DNA of 33,536 nt from Planctomycetota bacterium (GTDB lineage Bacteria; Planctomycetota; UBA11346). How positions within the stretch are numbered: position 1 is the stretch's first letter; every line of letters begins with the position of its first letter. The notes below the pieces were generated by a model. The model was not told the origin of the DNA and ran no database searches. It was given only the letters and a program-made list of their open reading frames with translations. The stretch spans positions 1 through 33,536 of the forward strand of contig JANQLF010000114.1 in NCBI GenBank assembly GCA_028280785.1. The letters are read 5' to 3'. A program made the translations under genes and the position numbers. This document shows, piece by piece, positions 1-8,532 of the stretch.

Positions 1-1540
1 CCTTAATCGCAGCACCACGTGAGCCCTTAGCCTTGATGATGTCTTCTAGGAAGATCTTCTCGAAGGACTCTGTGCCATCTTCGCCCGCCTTCAGCGCCTT
101 CCAGTATTTTACGAAACGGGACTTCCCTTGCTTCCCTGCTCCAAAAATCCAAAAGTGAGTCATCGCATACACTTCGGCATAATTCATTGCCGGAATATGA
201 CCATAATGCTTCACGTAATTATCCATCGACCACAGCACATCTTTGGTTTGACCATAGACACCAACTAAACGACTGATGCGACCACGTGGTGGCTTATTAA
301 TATATTTACCTTTTTTAAAGATGAAGGTTTCAAAATACACGGCCAATCCCTCATTGATCCATGTAGGCACATGATCAGAACCATTACAGGTTAAATGAAG
401 AAATTGATGCGATAATTCATGAGCGATAACTTTATCTGGTGTAAATTGTGCATTCACATCAGTACTTTTCTCATAGGCAAATATGCACAGTAATGACGGA
501 TAGAAAAAACCACCAGTGCCAAAGCTGATAGGTATGCCTATAGAACCAGCGCCTGACGAGAAGTCATTAAACGTATTAAAAATATGAATTTCCATTTTGT
601 ATGGAATAACTGTTTCAGGCTGATAAAGGCTAAAGAATTCTCGATACAATGCCTCGCAAAGCATACCGTAATAATAAGCTTTGGCTGGCGAAACTTGACA
701 AGTGATGTGGTAATGTGCCGTTTCTACTTCAAAGGTTTGGTCCCACGGGGCAGGGCCATTATCACTTAATTTCATTGGATTACCTTTGAAATCCAAGACT
801 TTCTTGTCTCTAAATAAACTCTCACGGTAAGTCATCAACGGACCTTTTTTCCGCTTACGATCTTTTTTAGGACGATGCATAACTTCGAATGTATCTAAAA
901 TCTGTTTATTTTCCTTAAATCCCAATTTGCCCTGACATATCAGTGCATTGACCTTGCCCTCATGGCGCAACACCAAAGCAACGTATTCTTCCGATTCGCC
1001 AAGTGCAGCCTCTACGCCTTCTGGTGCCCATTTACTATTAACATGCGGACGTGATTCAGGCGATTGATAATAATCGTAAGAGACCCATTCCATATCATCA
1101 ATGTCGACTAATTTTTTAGCTTGATCAAAAATATCGGTACCTGCATCTAGTTTACTGGCACTCGAACGCTTCAATTCAATATCGGCATCAAAATCACCAG
1201 CACGCATGAACCACGAATTGCGACGAACAATACGTGGTTGGTACTGATCCGGTGTAGAATAAAAATAAGGGAATCGAAAGGCAATGCCGCTTTCTTGATC
1301 CGCATAAATACGCCAACGCATAGGAATTGCGTTTTTGTACATGTTGTAATCGTCTTCGTCACTGCTACTGGTACCACTCAGGCCTTTTTTTCTCAGTTCC
1401 TTCTCAAGCTTCTTTTTGAGTTTTTCAGCAATCTCATCATCAGCGTCACCATCTTCAGCATACGCTGAAACAACTGGGCTTTGCCAACAAAGCATTACTA
1501 AACAGAGCAAGGAAAGGTAATGTAACAACGAGTTCTTCAT
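1..1540 (-). CDS. Secreted zinc metallopeptidase, DUF1570-like (3' end outside window)
   Basis: The frame is open from an ATG at 1540 to the window edge (513 codons visible; the C-terminus is missing). GGAG lies 5 bases before the ATG. The first ~28 residues form a classical signal peptide (basic start, Leu-rich core, VSAYA before an acidic Glu/Asp stretch), so the protein is exported. A Lys/Glu-rich segment follows. The catalytic signature is HELSHQFLH at residues 374-382 (HExxH with H374, E375, H378), followed by NEGLAVYFE with E397 as the likely third zinc ligand, the gluzincin arrangement. This layout, with the peptidase motif late in the chain, resembles the DUF1570 proteins common in Planctomycetes. 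Substrate is unknown. It is transcribed leftwards, 162 bases downstream of the lipoprotein gene, and may have its own promoter. The zinc-peptidase fold is well supported; the DUF1570 label is an inference. Confidence 0.8.
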   Translation of the reverse strand, partial: MKNSLLHYLSLLCLVMLCWQSPVVSAYAEDGDADDEIAEKLKKKLEKELRKKGLSGTSSSDEDDYNMYKNAIPMRWRIYADQESGIAFRFPYFYSTPDQYQPRIVRRNSWFMRAGDFDADIELKRSSASKLDAGTDIFDQAKKLVDIDDMEWVSYDYYQSPESRPHVNSKWAPEGVEAALGESEEYVALVLRHEGKVNALICQGKLGFKENKQILDTFEVMHRPKKDRKRKKGPLMTYRESLFRDKKVLDFKGNPMKLSDNGPAPWDQTFEVETAHYHITCQVSPAKAYYYGMLCEALYREFFSLYQPETVIPYKMEIHIFNTFNDFSSGAGSIGIPISFGTGGFFYPSLLCIFAYEKSTDVNAQFTPDKVIAHELSHQFLHLTCNGSDHVPTWINEGLAVYFETFIFKKGKYINKPPRGRISRLVGVYGQTKDVLWSMDNYVKHYGHIPAMNYAEVYAMTHFWIFGAGKQGKSRFVKYWKALKAGEDGTESFEKIFLEDIIKAKGSRGAAIK

Positions 1541-1610
1541 GCTGACTCCAAATAACTAGCAGGCTACTATCACACTGCCTCTATACCTAAAAGCAAGGTC
1601 ATATTGCCGA

Positions 1611-1630
1611 TGTTTGGCACCCGCCAAACA
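1611..1630. repeat. Perfect 8-bp hairpin in the 5' flank of the metallopeptidase gene
   Basis: TGTTTGGC at 1611-1618 and GCCAAACA at 1623-1630 pair perfectly around a 4-base loop. The hairpin lies about 70 bases before the metallopeptidase ATG and about 70 bases after the lipoprotein stop. Neither strand has a T-run after it, so it is not a standard intrinsic terminator. It could be a 5'-UTR structure or an operator. Confidence 0.4.
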
Positions 1631-1702
1631 CTGCTGAACGCAGATTTGACGGTGAAGAACGATAAAAGTTTCAAACTATTTTGTAATAGGAGTCTTGGAT
1701 AC

Positions 1703-2197
1703 TTATCGAGCACTAGAGACTGACTTAACAGCCTGAACGGTACCGCCTGATTCCGAAAGCGTTATGCGCACCGCGTTATCCTTAGATAGAACTGCATAAG
1801 CTCCGATGGTTTCCCAGCCACTCCTGCCACCACTCACTACAGCGGTAAAGACCACCTTACGACCTGGTTTCAACGGTACCTCAAATTGATTAACACCCCA
1901 CTTGATGCGTTTGCGAAATAGATTCGCCTGACCAGCTGCATTGCCACCATACAGATAAACATTGGTACTCTGAAAACTTAATCCAAAACCCACACCTGTA
2001 CGCGTGCCGCCAGAACCAACGGTTACACCAGCACTGGCACCCATTTTTCCTTGTCTGTTTTCCATCGCACCAACAAAGGATCGATCAAGTAAGACTTCAA
2101 ACTGAACCGGTAAACCACCGACATCACCCATCTGACGTGGGCTACCACAAGCGCATAAACCAAATAACACCAACGCCAACAATCCTAGCTTAGGCAT
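1703..2197 (-). CDS. Small outer-envelope lipoprotein of unknown function
   Basis: A 164-residue protein that starts with a short lipoprotein signal: a hydrophobic stretch ending in LCAC at residues 14-17, making C17 the likely lipidated residue. The mature part is Gly- and Val-rich with alternating polar and hydrophobic residues, including a glycine-rich run around residues 55-75. That suggests a beta-sheet domain. I recognise no catalytic motif or family. GGAG sits 9 bases before the ATG at 2197. The ATG overlaps the stop of the upstream SDR gene by 8 bases, so the two are probably translationally coupled. Function cannot be assigned. Confidence 0.75.
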   Translation of the reverse strand: MPKLGLLALVLFGLCACGSPRQMGDVGGLPVQFEVLLDRSFVGAMENRQGKMGASAGVTVGSGGTRTGVGFGLSFQSTNVYLYGGNAAGQANLFRKRIKWGVNQFEVPLKPGRKVVFTAVVSGGRSGWETIGAYAVLSKDNAVRITLSESGGTVQAVKSVSSAR

Positions 2198-3098
2198 TCA
2201 AATCTCCGAGAATGTGTTCAAAGCAAGATCTTAATTCTAGGTCTGTATAAGAAAATCCAGTGTCCGATAATACATCAGGTTTCACTCGATTACTACTTAA
2301 CAACATTTCTTTAGCCATTTGACCAAAACGTAAACGCAATATCCAAGCAGGCACATGAGCCCAAAACGGTTTTTGCATGGTCGCAGCAAGACATTTGAAA
2401 AAATCATGGTTCGTAATTGGCTGTGGATTAACCACATTTACAGCGCCTGATATCTCTACATGCCCCGCACAATGGATGATGGCAGCTATACAATCCCGGA
2501 GTGAAATCCACGACATCCACTGACGACCATTACCCAAATGACCACCAAGACCAAATTGCATCGGCGGCAACATTCGTGCCATAGCACCGCCACCCTTTCC
2601 AAGCACAACACCAATACGCAGCGCAATCGTGCGATGTTGATCACCTAAATTTTTTAATTCTGCTTCCCATGCCTGACAAACTCCGGCTAAAAAATCGCTC
2701 CCGGGCTCACTCTGCTCAGTACATTCATTGGCACAGTCGCCGTAATAACCAACACCAGACGCGTTTAACAAGGTACAGGACGGATTCTCTGATTTATTAA
2801 TAGCCTCAACTAATAAGGACGTCGTAGTAATTCTACTTTCTAATAAAATCTTTTTACGCTTTTTAGTCCACACCGCATCGGCAATTGGCGCTCCAGAAAA
2901 ATTTATTACATGCGTCGCATCTGAAAATTGCTGATGTTCGATTTCCCCTTGCGCCGGATTCCAATAAATCTCTTTCTCGCTTCTTGGTTCGCAGCGAACT
3001 AAACGCACAAAGTCCACGTCATGCTGTGCAAGATATTGTTGCAAGGCATTACCAATGAAACCACTACAGCCTGCCAACACCAATTTCCAGTCTTTCAT
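2190..3098 (-). CDS. TIGR01777-family SDR NAD(P)-dependent epimerase
   Basis: A 302-residue extended short-chain dehydrogenase of the YfcH/TIGR01777 group, close to the usual family length. The Rossmann motif GCSGFIG is at residues 10-16. The family hallmark follows in mid-protein: NASGVGYYG, with the Tyr of the catalytic pair replaced by the family's own pattern, then SDFLAGVCQAWE. The C-terminal third carries the usual helical DUF1731-like extension. Members are predicted nucleotide-sugar epimerases, but no substrate is firmly known. The frame could extend to a TTG at 3116. I prefer the ATG at 3098 because the Rossmann strand starts immediately after it. The gene runs divergently from a Gfo/Idh gene and overlaps the lipoprotein gene downstream by 8 bases. 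Confidence 0.87.
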   Translation of the reverse strand: MKDWKLVLAGCSGFIGNALQQYLAQHDVDFVRLVRCEPRSEKEIYWNPAQGEIEHQQFSDATHVINFSGAPIADAVWTKKRKKILLESRITTTSLLVEAINKSENPSCTLLNASGVGYYGDCANECTEQSEPGSDFLAGVCQAWEAELKNLGDQHRTIALRIGVVLGKGGGAMARMLPPMQFGLGGHLGNGRQWMSWISLRDCIAAIIHCAGHVEISGAVNVVNPQPITNHDFFKCLAATMQKPFWAHVPAWILRLRFGQMAKEMLLSSNRVKPDVLSDTGFSYTDLELRSCFEHILGDLNA

Positions 3099-3175
3099 AG
3101 TAAACACTATGTTCAAAACGCCCTATTCTCAATCATCAGTCTTGCAGCATGCCTCGACGCTTAATGCTTAGTAAC

Positions 3176-4144
3176 ATGTTACAATTAGGCCTCATCGGCT
3201 GTGGTGGCTGGGCATCGAATATGCATATTCCAGCACTCGCAGCACTCCAAGAACAAAGTCAAATCAAAGTTGCCGCTGTTTGCGATTTAAATCAAGAATT
3301 AGCACAACAAGCAGCAGGTAAACTCGGACTCAATACGCACTATCAAGACATAGATGCGATGTTGGAAAAAGAAGAGATCCAGGCACTAAGCATCCTTGCT
3401 CCTGTCCATGTTACCGAGCATTTAATCGAAAAAGTCACTAAGCTCGGTATTCCATTTCTTACCGAAAAACCACCAGCAACTTCAGCACAAAAGCAAGCAG
3501 CGCTCATTGACCTCGTTGGGAACTTGCCTCATATCGTTGCCTATAATCGACGTTTTGGTCCCTACATGGATATTGCTAGAAATTGGATGGCTGGTCTCGA
3601 TTTACAAAGTGTTTCGGTCGCCTTTAGTCGCCACCAACGCCTAGATGAACAATTCTCAAATACTTTTGTTCATGGTCTCGATGCCATGCTTTCTTTTATT
3701 GGTCCCGTAACAGACGCTCAAGCAATCATCAATATAAAAGACCAAGTTACTAACATCAGCCTGCAAGTATTGGGCAAAAATAATTGCATCGGTCATTTAT
3801 TAGTTACGCCGAATAACGCTGTGTCTATGGAACATTACGAAATTCGTAGCGCATCACGATTTACTGAAATTGCCTTCCCCCAATTTGGCATGTATGACTT
3901 ACCCGGCTCCGTTACATGCTGGGAACACAAAGAACGCAAACAGCATGAAGATGCGGAAAGCCTCGGCATCGCCACTGACGATATGCCGCGTTTGGGAGGC
4001 ATCGTTAATGAATACTTACACCTTAGCGACGTTGTATTGAATAAGGAAACTCCGCGCTCAACTTTAAGCAACACCTTACAAACACAGCAAATTCGCGAGT
4101 GGATAGACCAACAAGATGAAGGCCTATCACAAACCACGCTCTAG
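3176..4144 (+). CDS. Gfo/Idh/MocA-family oxidoreductase (first copy)
   Basis: An NAD(P)-dependent sugar-type dehydrogenase of 322 residues. The N-terminus begins at once with the Rossmann motif GLIGCGG. The conserved TEKPPATS segment, whose EKP lysine contributes to catalysis in this family, is at about residues 96-103. YNRRFGPY follows, where the domain typically switches to the alpha/beta C-terminal half. An in-frame ATG at 3149 would add nine residues (MPRRLMLSN). Neither ATG has a clear ribosome binding site, and the inner one fits the fold better. The stop overlaps the convergent dctM stop by 4 bases. The C-terminal domain seems short and divergent, so the substrate cannot be predicted. 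It is clearly different from the second copy at 7421. Confidence 0.85.
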   Translation: MLQLGLIGCGGWASNMHIPALAALQEQSQIKVAAVCDLNQELAQQAAGKLGLNTHYQDIDAMLEKEEIQALSILAPVHVTEHLIEKVTKLGIPFLTEKPPATSAQKQAALIDLVGNLPHIVAYNRRFGPYMDIARNWMAGLDLQSVSVAFSRHQRLDEQFSNTFVHGLDAMLSFIGPVTDAQAIINIKDQVTNISLQVLGKNNCIGHLLVTPNNAVSMEHYEIRSASRFTEIAFPQFGMYDLPGSVTCWEHKERKQHEDAESLGIATDDMPRLGGIVNEYLHLSDVVLNKETPRSTLSNTLQTQQIREWIDQQDEGLSQTTL

Positions 4145-5481
4145 CCATTAAAATATTCGACAACAGACCAAATAAGCTCTTGCGGGAAAAACCACACCAA
4201 GGTGATAACCACCAATTGGATCAATATAAATGGAATAATACCTTTGTAGATATCCGTGGTTTTTATCTCAGGTGGCGCAGAACCTTTCAGATAAAACAGA
4301 GAAAAGCCAAATGGTGGTGTTAAGAAACTCGTCTGCAAATTAAGCGCTAATAAAATTCCAATAAACACCAAGCCCTCCTCTGTATCAATTCCAAATGCCT
4401 TGAGCACCGGTATGATAATCGGTACGACTATGAAACAGATCTCGATAAAATCCAAGAAGAAGCCAAGCAAAAAAACTACAATCATGATGATGTAAATAAA
4501 TTGTGGGGCAGTTAATTCATTATTGCCTAATAAACCGATAACCTGCTCAGTTCCGTTGAGTTGCTGAAATACCAGGCTAAATAGTTGGGCCCCGGCAAGA
4601 ATAAACACCACCATCGCCGATATTTCGACTGTTTTAATTGAAGCCTCGAATAAAGCTAATTTAGTAATGCGTCCCTTCATCAATGCCAAAACAAATGCAC
4701 CAACTGCACCACAGCCCGCAGCCTCTGTTGGCGTGGCATATCCAGCAATAATAGTTCCCAAAACCAAAACAATTAAAAACAAGGCTGGCAGTAAATGCCA
4801 CAAGAGCTCTTTTAAACTGATATCATCATCGTCTTCTTGTGCTGGTGGTGCAAGCTGCGGTTTAATCAAACACACACCGAAGATGTACACCATATAAGCA
4901 ACCACTAATAGTATCCCCGGCAACATGGCTGCTTGAAATAACTTTCCTACAGAAACGTCTAATTGGTCACCAAGTAAAATAAGTACGATTGATGGCGGTA
5001 TAATTTGCCCAAGTGTCCCCGATGCCGCGATCGTCCCACACGATAAACTTTTATCGTACTGCGCCTTAAGCATCGTTGGTAGCGACATAACCGTCATGGT
5101 GACTACCGTCGCGCCAACTATGCCCGTCGATGCTGCCATCAGTGCACCTACTATAATGACTGAAATGGCCAGCCCTCCGCGCATGCGCCTGAAAAAATGT
5201 GCCATCGATTTTAATAAGTCTTCAGCAATGCGAGTTCGCTCTAAAATCATACCCATCAAAATAAACAACGGCACTGCAATTAATATATCCGAAGCCACCA
5301 CATTATTAAATAAACGCTTAGGCAGCAAGCCAAGCACCTGGCTCATTTCAAGAGCCCCTGTCGCCGAACCAATACAGGTGAATAAAAATCCGACCCCGCC
5401 CAGACAGAATGCCACAGGAAATCCCGTAAACAAACTGCCAAATAGCACCACAAACATTAAGAGTGGCAATGCTTCAATCAT
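4141..5481 (-). CDS. dctM: TRAP transporter large permease (DctM)
   Basis: A 446-residue, very hydrophobic inner-membrane protein, the usual size for the large subunit of a tripartite ATP-independent periplasmic transporter. It moves the substrate using the sodium gradient. The N-terminus FGSLFTGFPVAFCLGG, the repeated glycine-rich ATPTEAAGCGAVGAF segment and the final FLTPPFGFSLFYLKG are typical DctM signatures. A longer frame starts at a GTG at 5502. The ATG at 5481 is preferred because it overlaps the dctQ stop by 8 bases and has AAAGAGG just upstream. It is the last gene of dctP-dctQ-dctM. Its stop overlaps that of the convergent Gfo/Idh gene by 4 bases. Confidence 0.95.
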   Translation of the reverse strand: MIEALPLLMFVVLFGSLFTGFPVAFCLGGVGFLFTCIGSATGALEMSQVLGLLPKRLFNNVVASDILIAVPLFILMGMILERTRIAEDLLKSMAHFFRRMRGGLAISVIIVGALMAASTGIVGATVVTMTVMSLPTMLKAQYDKSLSCGTIAASGTLGQIIPPSIVLILLGDQLDVSVGKLFQAAMLPGILLVVAYMVYIFGVCLIKPQLAPPAQEDDDDISLKELLWHLLPALFLIVLVLGTIIAGYATPTEAAGCGAVGAFVLALMKGRITKLALFEASIKTVEISAMVVFILAGAQLFSLVFQQLNGTEQVIGLLGNNELTAPQFIYIIMIVVFLLGFFLDFIEICFIVVPIIIPVLKAFGIDTEEGLVFIGILLALNLQTSFLTPPFGFSLFYLKGSAPPEIKTTDIYKGIIPFILIQLVVITLVWFFPQELIWSVVEYFNG

Positions 5482-6061
5482 GCACAGCCTCTTTATCAGC
5501 ACATATACATAACAATGCGCGCAGAAAAACAGCTACACTTTGCATAAACAACAGCAAGAAACCAATTGGAATAACCGATTTAATAACCCAACGCCACGGA
5601 AGACCACCGGCATCATTGGAAGCTTCGCTGTGTACAAAAGCATCAGTCGTTAATAGCAAACCATAATAACAAATAGCAATCGCCAGAGGCCAAACAAACA
5701 ACACAATCCCGACCGCGTCGACCATTGCTTTCACTTTTGGTGAAAATCGAGCATAAAATGTATCGACTCGCACGTGGGCATTGCGCTCAAAGCAGAATGC
5801 CCCTGACAATAAAAATAAAGCACCACAGAGATGCCATTTTAATTCTTCAAATCCATTGTGTATCAGATTGAATGCACCAAAAATAACCAATATTGTGGTT
5901 AACCCGGCAAGTAAAATGCACATGACTGCAGCCAATGCAGCCATGGCAAAGCTTAATCGCTCTATCCACGCAATCAGCGCATGCGCTGATTTACGCCAAC
6001 CTTTGGCAGATGTATGCTCATGCTCATCCCCGTACCAATGAACAGGTGCTTGGTTAAGCAT
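5474..6061 (-). CDS. dctQ: TRAP transporter small permease (DctQ)
   Basis: The small membrane subunit, 195 residues, with four predicted membrane helices after a polar, His-rich N-terminal tail. FGAFNLIHNG and the later CFERNAHVRVDTFYARFSP match the conserved DctQ pattern, where a membrane helix leads into a HxRVD motif. The frame extends upstream to 6145, but the ATG at 6061 is chosen: it overlaps the dctP stop by 8 bases and has a GAGG box 5 bases before it. It forms the membrane complex with DctM. The long charged N-terminal tail (about 40 residues before the first helix) is somewhat unusual. Confidence 0.92.
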   Translation of the reverse strand: MLNQAPVHWYGDEHEHTSAKGWRKSAHALIAWIERLSFAMAALAAVMCILLAGLTTILVIFGAFNLIHNGFEELKWHLCGALFLLSGAFCFERNAHVRVDTFYARFSPKVKAMVDAVGIVLFVWPLAIAICYYGLLLTTDAFVHSEASNDAGGLPWRWVIKSVIPIGFLLLFMQSVAVFLRALLCICADKEAVHD

Positions 6062-7190
6062 CGCGACCTCGGACAAAAGCCAATTCACTAGCATTGTGAT
6101 AGGCTTGATACAGACCCTGAAATCCGTGATAAGATTCATGGACACGTTTGGCTATATCACTCGAGTCGCGAATTTCTGCTTTTAACTCATCTGAAAATTT
6201 CTTTAATTCCTTGGCTATATTTGCTGGATAATCAGCAACATGAATCTTAGGGTCTTTCTTTAGCTTTTCATAATACTCAGAATCCCATTTCGCCCATTGT
6301 AAACTCATCCACCGGTCAGCCTCAACACAGGCCATGTTAATAATGTATTGCAGGTGTTGCGGCAAGGCATCCCATTTCTTTTTATTAATTAATAATTCAA
6401 GCACGGAACCAGGTTCATGCCAGCCACCAGTGTAGTAATACGGCGCTACTGCCTGAAAGCCGCGTTTGAAATCATGATACGGACCTATCCACTCAGTTGC
6501 ATCGATGCGACCGCTTTCCAAAGCTAAATAAATTTCCTGACCCGGTAAGGTTTGAGCAATACCGCCTGCGCGGGTTAAAACCTTGCCGCCCAAACCAGGC
6601 ATGCGCATTTTAATACCCTGTAGGTCTTCTATGGTTTTTATTGGCTTACGAAACCAACCCCCTGCCTGCACACCGGTATTGCCTAATGGCAACGGTTTTA
6701 AATTAAAAGGAGCATACATTTCATCCCACAATTCTTGACCACCACCTGCATTGAGCCAGGCATAGGTACCTGTTGCTGTCATACCAAACGGAACACTCGT
6801 ATAATAAACTGAAGCGCGTAAATTTGGGTCTTTACCATCCCAAAAATAGGATGCTGCATGTCCCATTTCTATATCACCGTCTTTAACCGCATCGAATATT
6901 TGCATCGATGGTACAATTTCACCAGCGCCCTTCACACTGATATTTAATTGTCCTCTACTTAAGATTCGGGCATTTTCTGCAAATCGTTGAACACCTGGAC
7001 CCCAGATTTCAAATCCAAGTGGAACAAACAGGGCCAATTTCCAATTATAGACTTCACCTGTCGTCTCAAATTGATGCTTTTCATTTTCCTGCTGTAATTT
7101 AATGGTTTCGGGATTCTCAAGATAAGGATTGCTCCCACATCCACCCAAGGCTCCCAATGCCCCCAGCTGCAATAAACGACGTCGATCCAT
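6054..7190 (-). CDS. dctP: TRAP transporter substrate-binding protein (DctP), probable Tat lipoprotein
   Basis: A 378-residue periplasmic solute receptor. The N-terminus has an RRRLLQLG twin-arginine-like motif and a lipobox ending LGGC at C18, so it is probably exported by Tat and lipid-anchored. The DctP-family arginine sits in KMRMPG (R196), which normally salt-bridges a substrate carboxylate. DATEWIG (E233, W234) and GWHEPG (E259) resemble the metal and keto-acid site of the TakP subgroup, so a small carboxylate or 2-oxoacid ligand is likely; that is inference. The ATG at 7190 has GGAG 6 bases upstream and is preferred over a TTG at 7202. First gene of the TRAP operon, divergent from the second Gfo/Idh gene. 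Confidence 0.93.
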   Translation of the reverse strand: MDRRRLLQLGALGALGGCGSNPYLENPETIKLQQENEKHQFETTGEVYNWKLALFVPLGFEIWGPGVQRFAENARILSRGQLNISVKGAGEIVPSMQIFDAVKDGDIEMGHAASYFWDGKDPNLRASVYYTSVPFGMTATGTYAWLNAGGGQELWDEMYAPFNLKPLPLGNTGVQAGGWFRKPIKTIEDLQGIKMRMPGLGGKVLTRAGGIAQTLPGQEIYLALESGRIDATEWIGPYHDFKRGFQAVAPYYYTGGWHEPGSVLELLINKKKWDALPQHLQYIINMACVEADRWMSLQWAKWDSEYYEKLKKDPKIHVADYPANIAKELKKFSDELKAEIRDSSDIAKRVHESYHGFQGLYQAYHNASELAFVRGRDA

Positions 7191-7420
7191 AATGATCTCC
7201 AAGAAGCCAGGGATTCTGTTCTCAACTGCTCAGGTACAAGCAATGCCAGGGGGCAAATATGGACAATGTGGCATGCAATTAAGGCATTCATAACTGCCCA
7301 TTCCCTCATGCTGAGCAGTTAATTAACACAATGATTTATCCGAACTTGTACCCTCCCTCCCTTCCAATAAGTAAAGCGCTCTACTCAACACTTACTCGTT
7401 CTTGAGAAAAGGATGCCGAT
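7191..7420. promoter_or_regulatory. Divergent control region between the TRAP operon and Gfo/Idh gene
   Basis: This 230-base spacer is the longest gene-free stretch in the window and must hold promoters for both flanking genes. I see no convincing -35/-10 pair. Three features stand out. AACTGCTCAG at 7224-7233 recurs inverted as CTGAGCAGTT at 7311-7320. GGTACAAG at 7233-7240 recurs inverted as CTTGTACC at 7345-7352. CCCTCCCTCCCTTCC at 7351-7365 is a G-run tract on the minus strand. The 10-bp pair, with centres about 87 bases apart, could be paired operator sites for a looping regulator. Confidence 0.4.
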
Positions 7421-8488
7421 ATGGCCAAGCGTAAAAAAGTACAACAAATAGGAATCATTGGTGGCGGTATGATTGCCCAAGCGCATATGCGCAATGTAGA
7501 AGCTGATCGTCGTGCCAAAGTGACTTGGGTTGCTGACATCAGTGATGCTGCCCTTAAAAAATCAATGGAAGCCTTCAGTGTACCTAACGGCACAACCAAT
7601 TATAAAGATATGCTCAACGACAGTGAGCTCGATGCTGTTATTGTCTGCACACCTCCAGGCACTCATAAAAAAATCGGCATCGATGTCATGCGTGCTGGCA
7701 AACATCTTTTACTTGAGAAGCCATTAGCTACCTCTGTCAAAGATTGCCAAGCATTGGTCAACGAAGCTAAAAAACATCGACGCTTAAAAATATCAGGCTG
7801 TTCTGCTAGGCACGCTCGTCTCAATCCTAAATTTGAATTTGTTAAAAAAATAATTAATTCTGGTAAACTCGGTGAAATTTATCATGTGCATCATCAATGT
7901 GGTGGACGCCAAGGTCGCGGCGGCATTGAATACAATCCTGGTGCCAAATGGTTTTTAGATAGAAAAATAGCCGGTGGTGGTCCGTTATTTGATTGGGGCG
8001 TCTATGACCTCTCTTTCCATCTCGGCGTCCTCGGCCAACCAAAACTCAAAAGCGTCGAATCATTCGCAGTCAATGGACTCGACGAACTCTATCCAAAAGG
8101 ACCTGGCTACGTTGAAGAACATGGCGCTGCCTGGATGAAATTCACGAATGGCATGACTTATTACTGGGAACGCGCTAATAATGCTCACAATGAAACCGAT
8201 TGGTTAACTCGTATTTATGGTAAAAAAGGCGGCTTGAAATTTAATTATCTTTCTGGCAACAAAGACCCGGTCATCTTTTTTGATGTAAGCAACAATGGTA
8301 AAGGCAAAGCACGCCAAAAAGCTTTGAAAGTGCCTCGTTTAGATAAACATCCTGGCGATATGCCTGCACTGGGCAAAGCGTGGCTAAACTACCTCTGTGC
8401 AGATGGACCAAAACCTATCAGTTTCCAAACTGAATTAGATAACATCAAAATCATGCTAGAGATGTATAAAAAATCTGGACTTAAATAA
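7421..8488 (+). CDS. Gfo/Idh/MocA-family oxidoreductase (second copy)
   Basis: A 355-residue dehydrogenase with a clean Rossmann motif, GIIGGGMIAQ, at residues 11-20, and the catalytic-lysine segment LLLEKPLATS with EKP at 99-101. The C-terminal half is longer than in the first copy, with a GGGPLFDWGVYDLSFHLGVLG segment where the family often carries the conserved D-x-x-x-H pattern (here D-L-S-F-H). This copy is therefore likely to be catalytically competent. The ATG at 7421 is preceded by AAAAGGA about 8 bases upstream. It is divergent from the TRAP operon and ends just before a strong terminator, so it is probably a single-gene unit. A role in oxidising a sugar or cyclitol taken up nearby is plausible but not shown. 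Confidence 0.9.
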   Translation: MAKRKKVQQIGIIGGGMIAQAHMRNVEADRRAKVTWVADISDAALKKSMEAFSVPNGTTNYKDMLNDSELDAVIVCTPPGTHKKIGIDVMRAGKHLLLEKPLATSVKDCQALVNEAKKHRRLKISGCSARHARLNPKFEFVKKIINSGKLGEIYHVHHQCGGRQGRGGIEYNPGAKWFLDRKIAGGGPLFDWGVYDLSFHLGVLGQPKLKSVESFAVNGLDELYPKGPGYVEEHGAAWMKFTNGMTYYWERANNAHNETDWLTRIYGKKGGLKFNYLSGNKDPVIFFDVSNNGKGKARQKALKVPRLDKHPGDMPALGKAWLNYLCADGPKPISFQTELDNIKIMLEMYKKSGLK

Positions 8489-8500
8489 AGATAGTTTAAT

Positions 8501-8532
8501 AAAAAAGGGCGGCTTATAAGCCGCCCTTTTTT
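8501..8532. terminator. Perfect 32-bp palindromic bidirectional terminator
   Basis: The whole 32-base block is a perfect palindrome: A6, then GGGCGGCTTA, and the mirror image ending in T6. It gives a G/C-rich stem with a T-run on either strand. It therefore ends both the Gfo/Idh transcript (stop at 8488) and the convergent araC-type transcript, whose TAA stop overlaps the palindrome at 8531-8533. Confidence 0.95.

Noticed and set aside
584-769. Plus-strand open frame of 61 codons opposite the metallopeptidase
   Set aside because: It lies antisense to a well-supported gene, has no ribosome binding site and encodes nothing recognisable.
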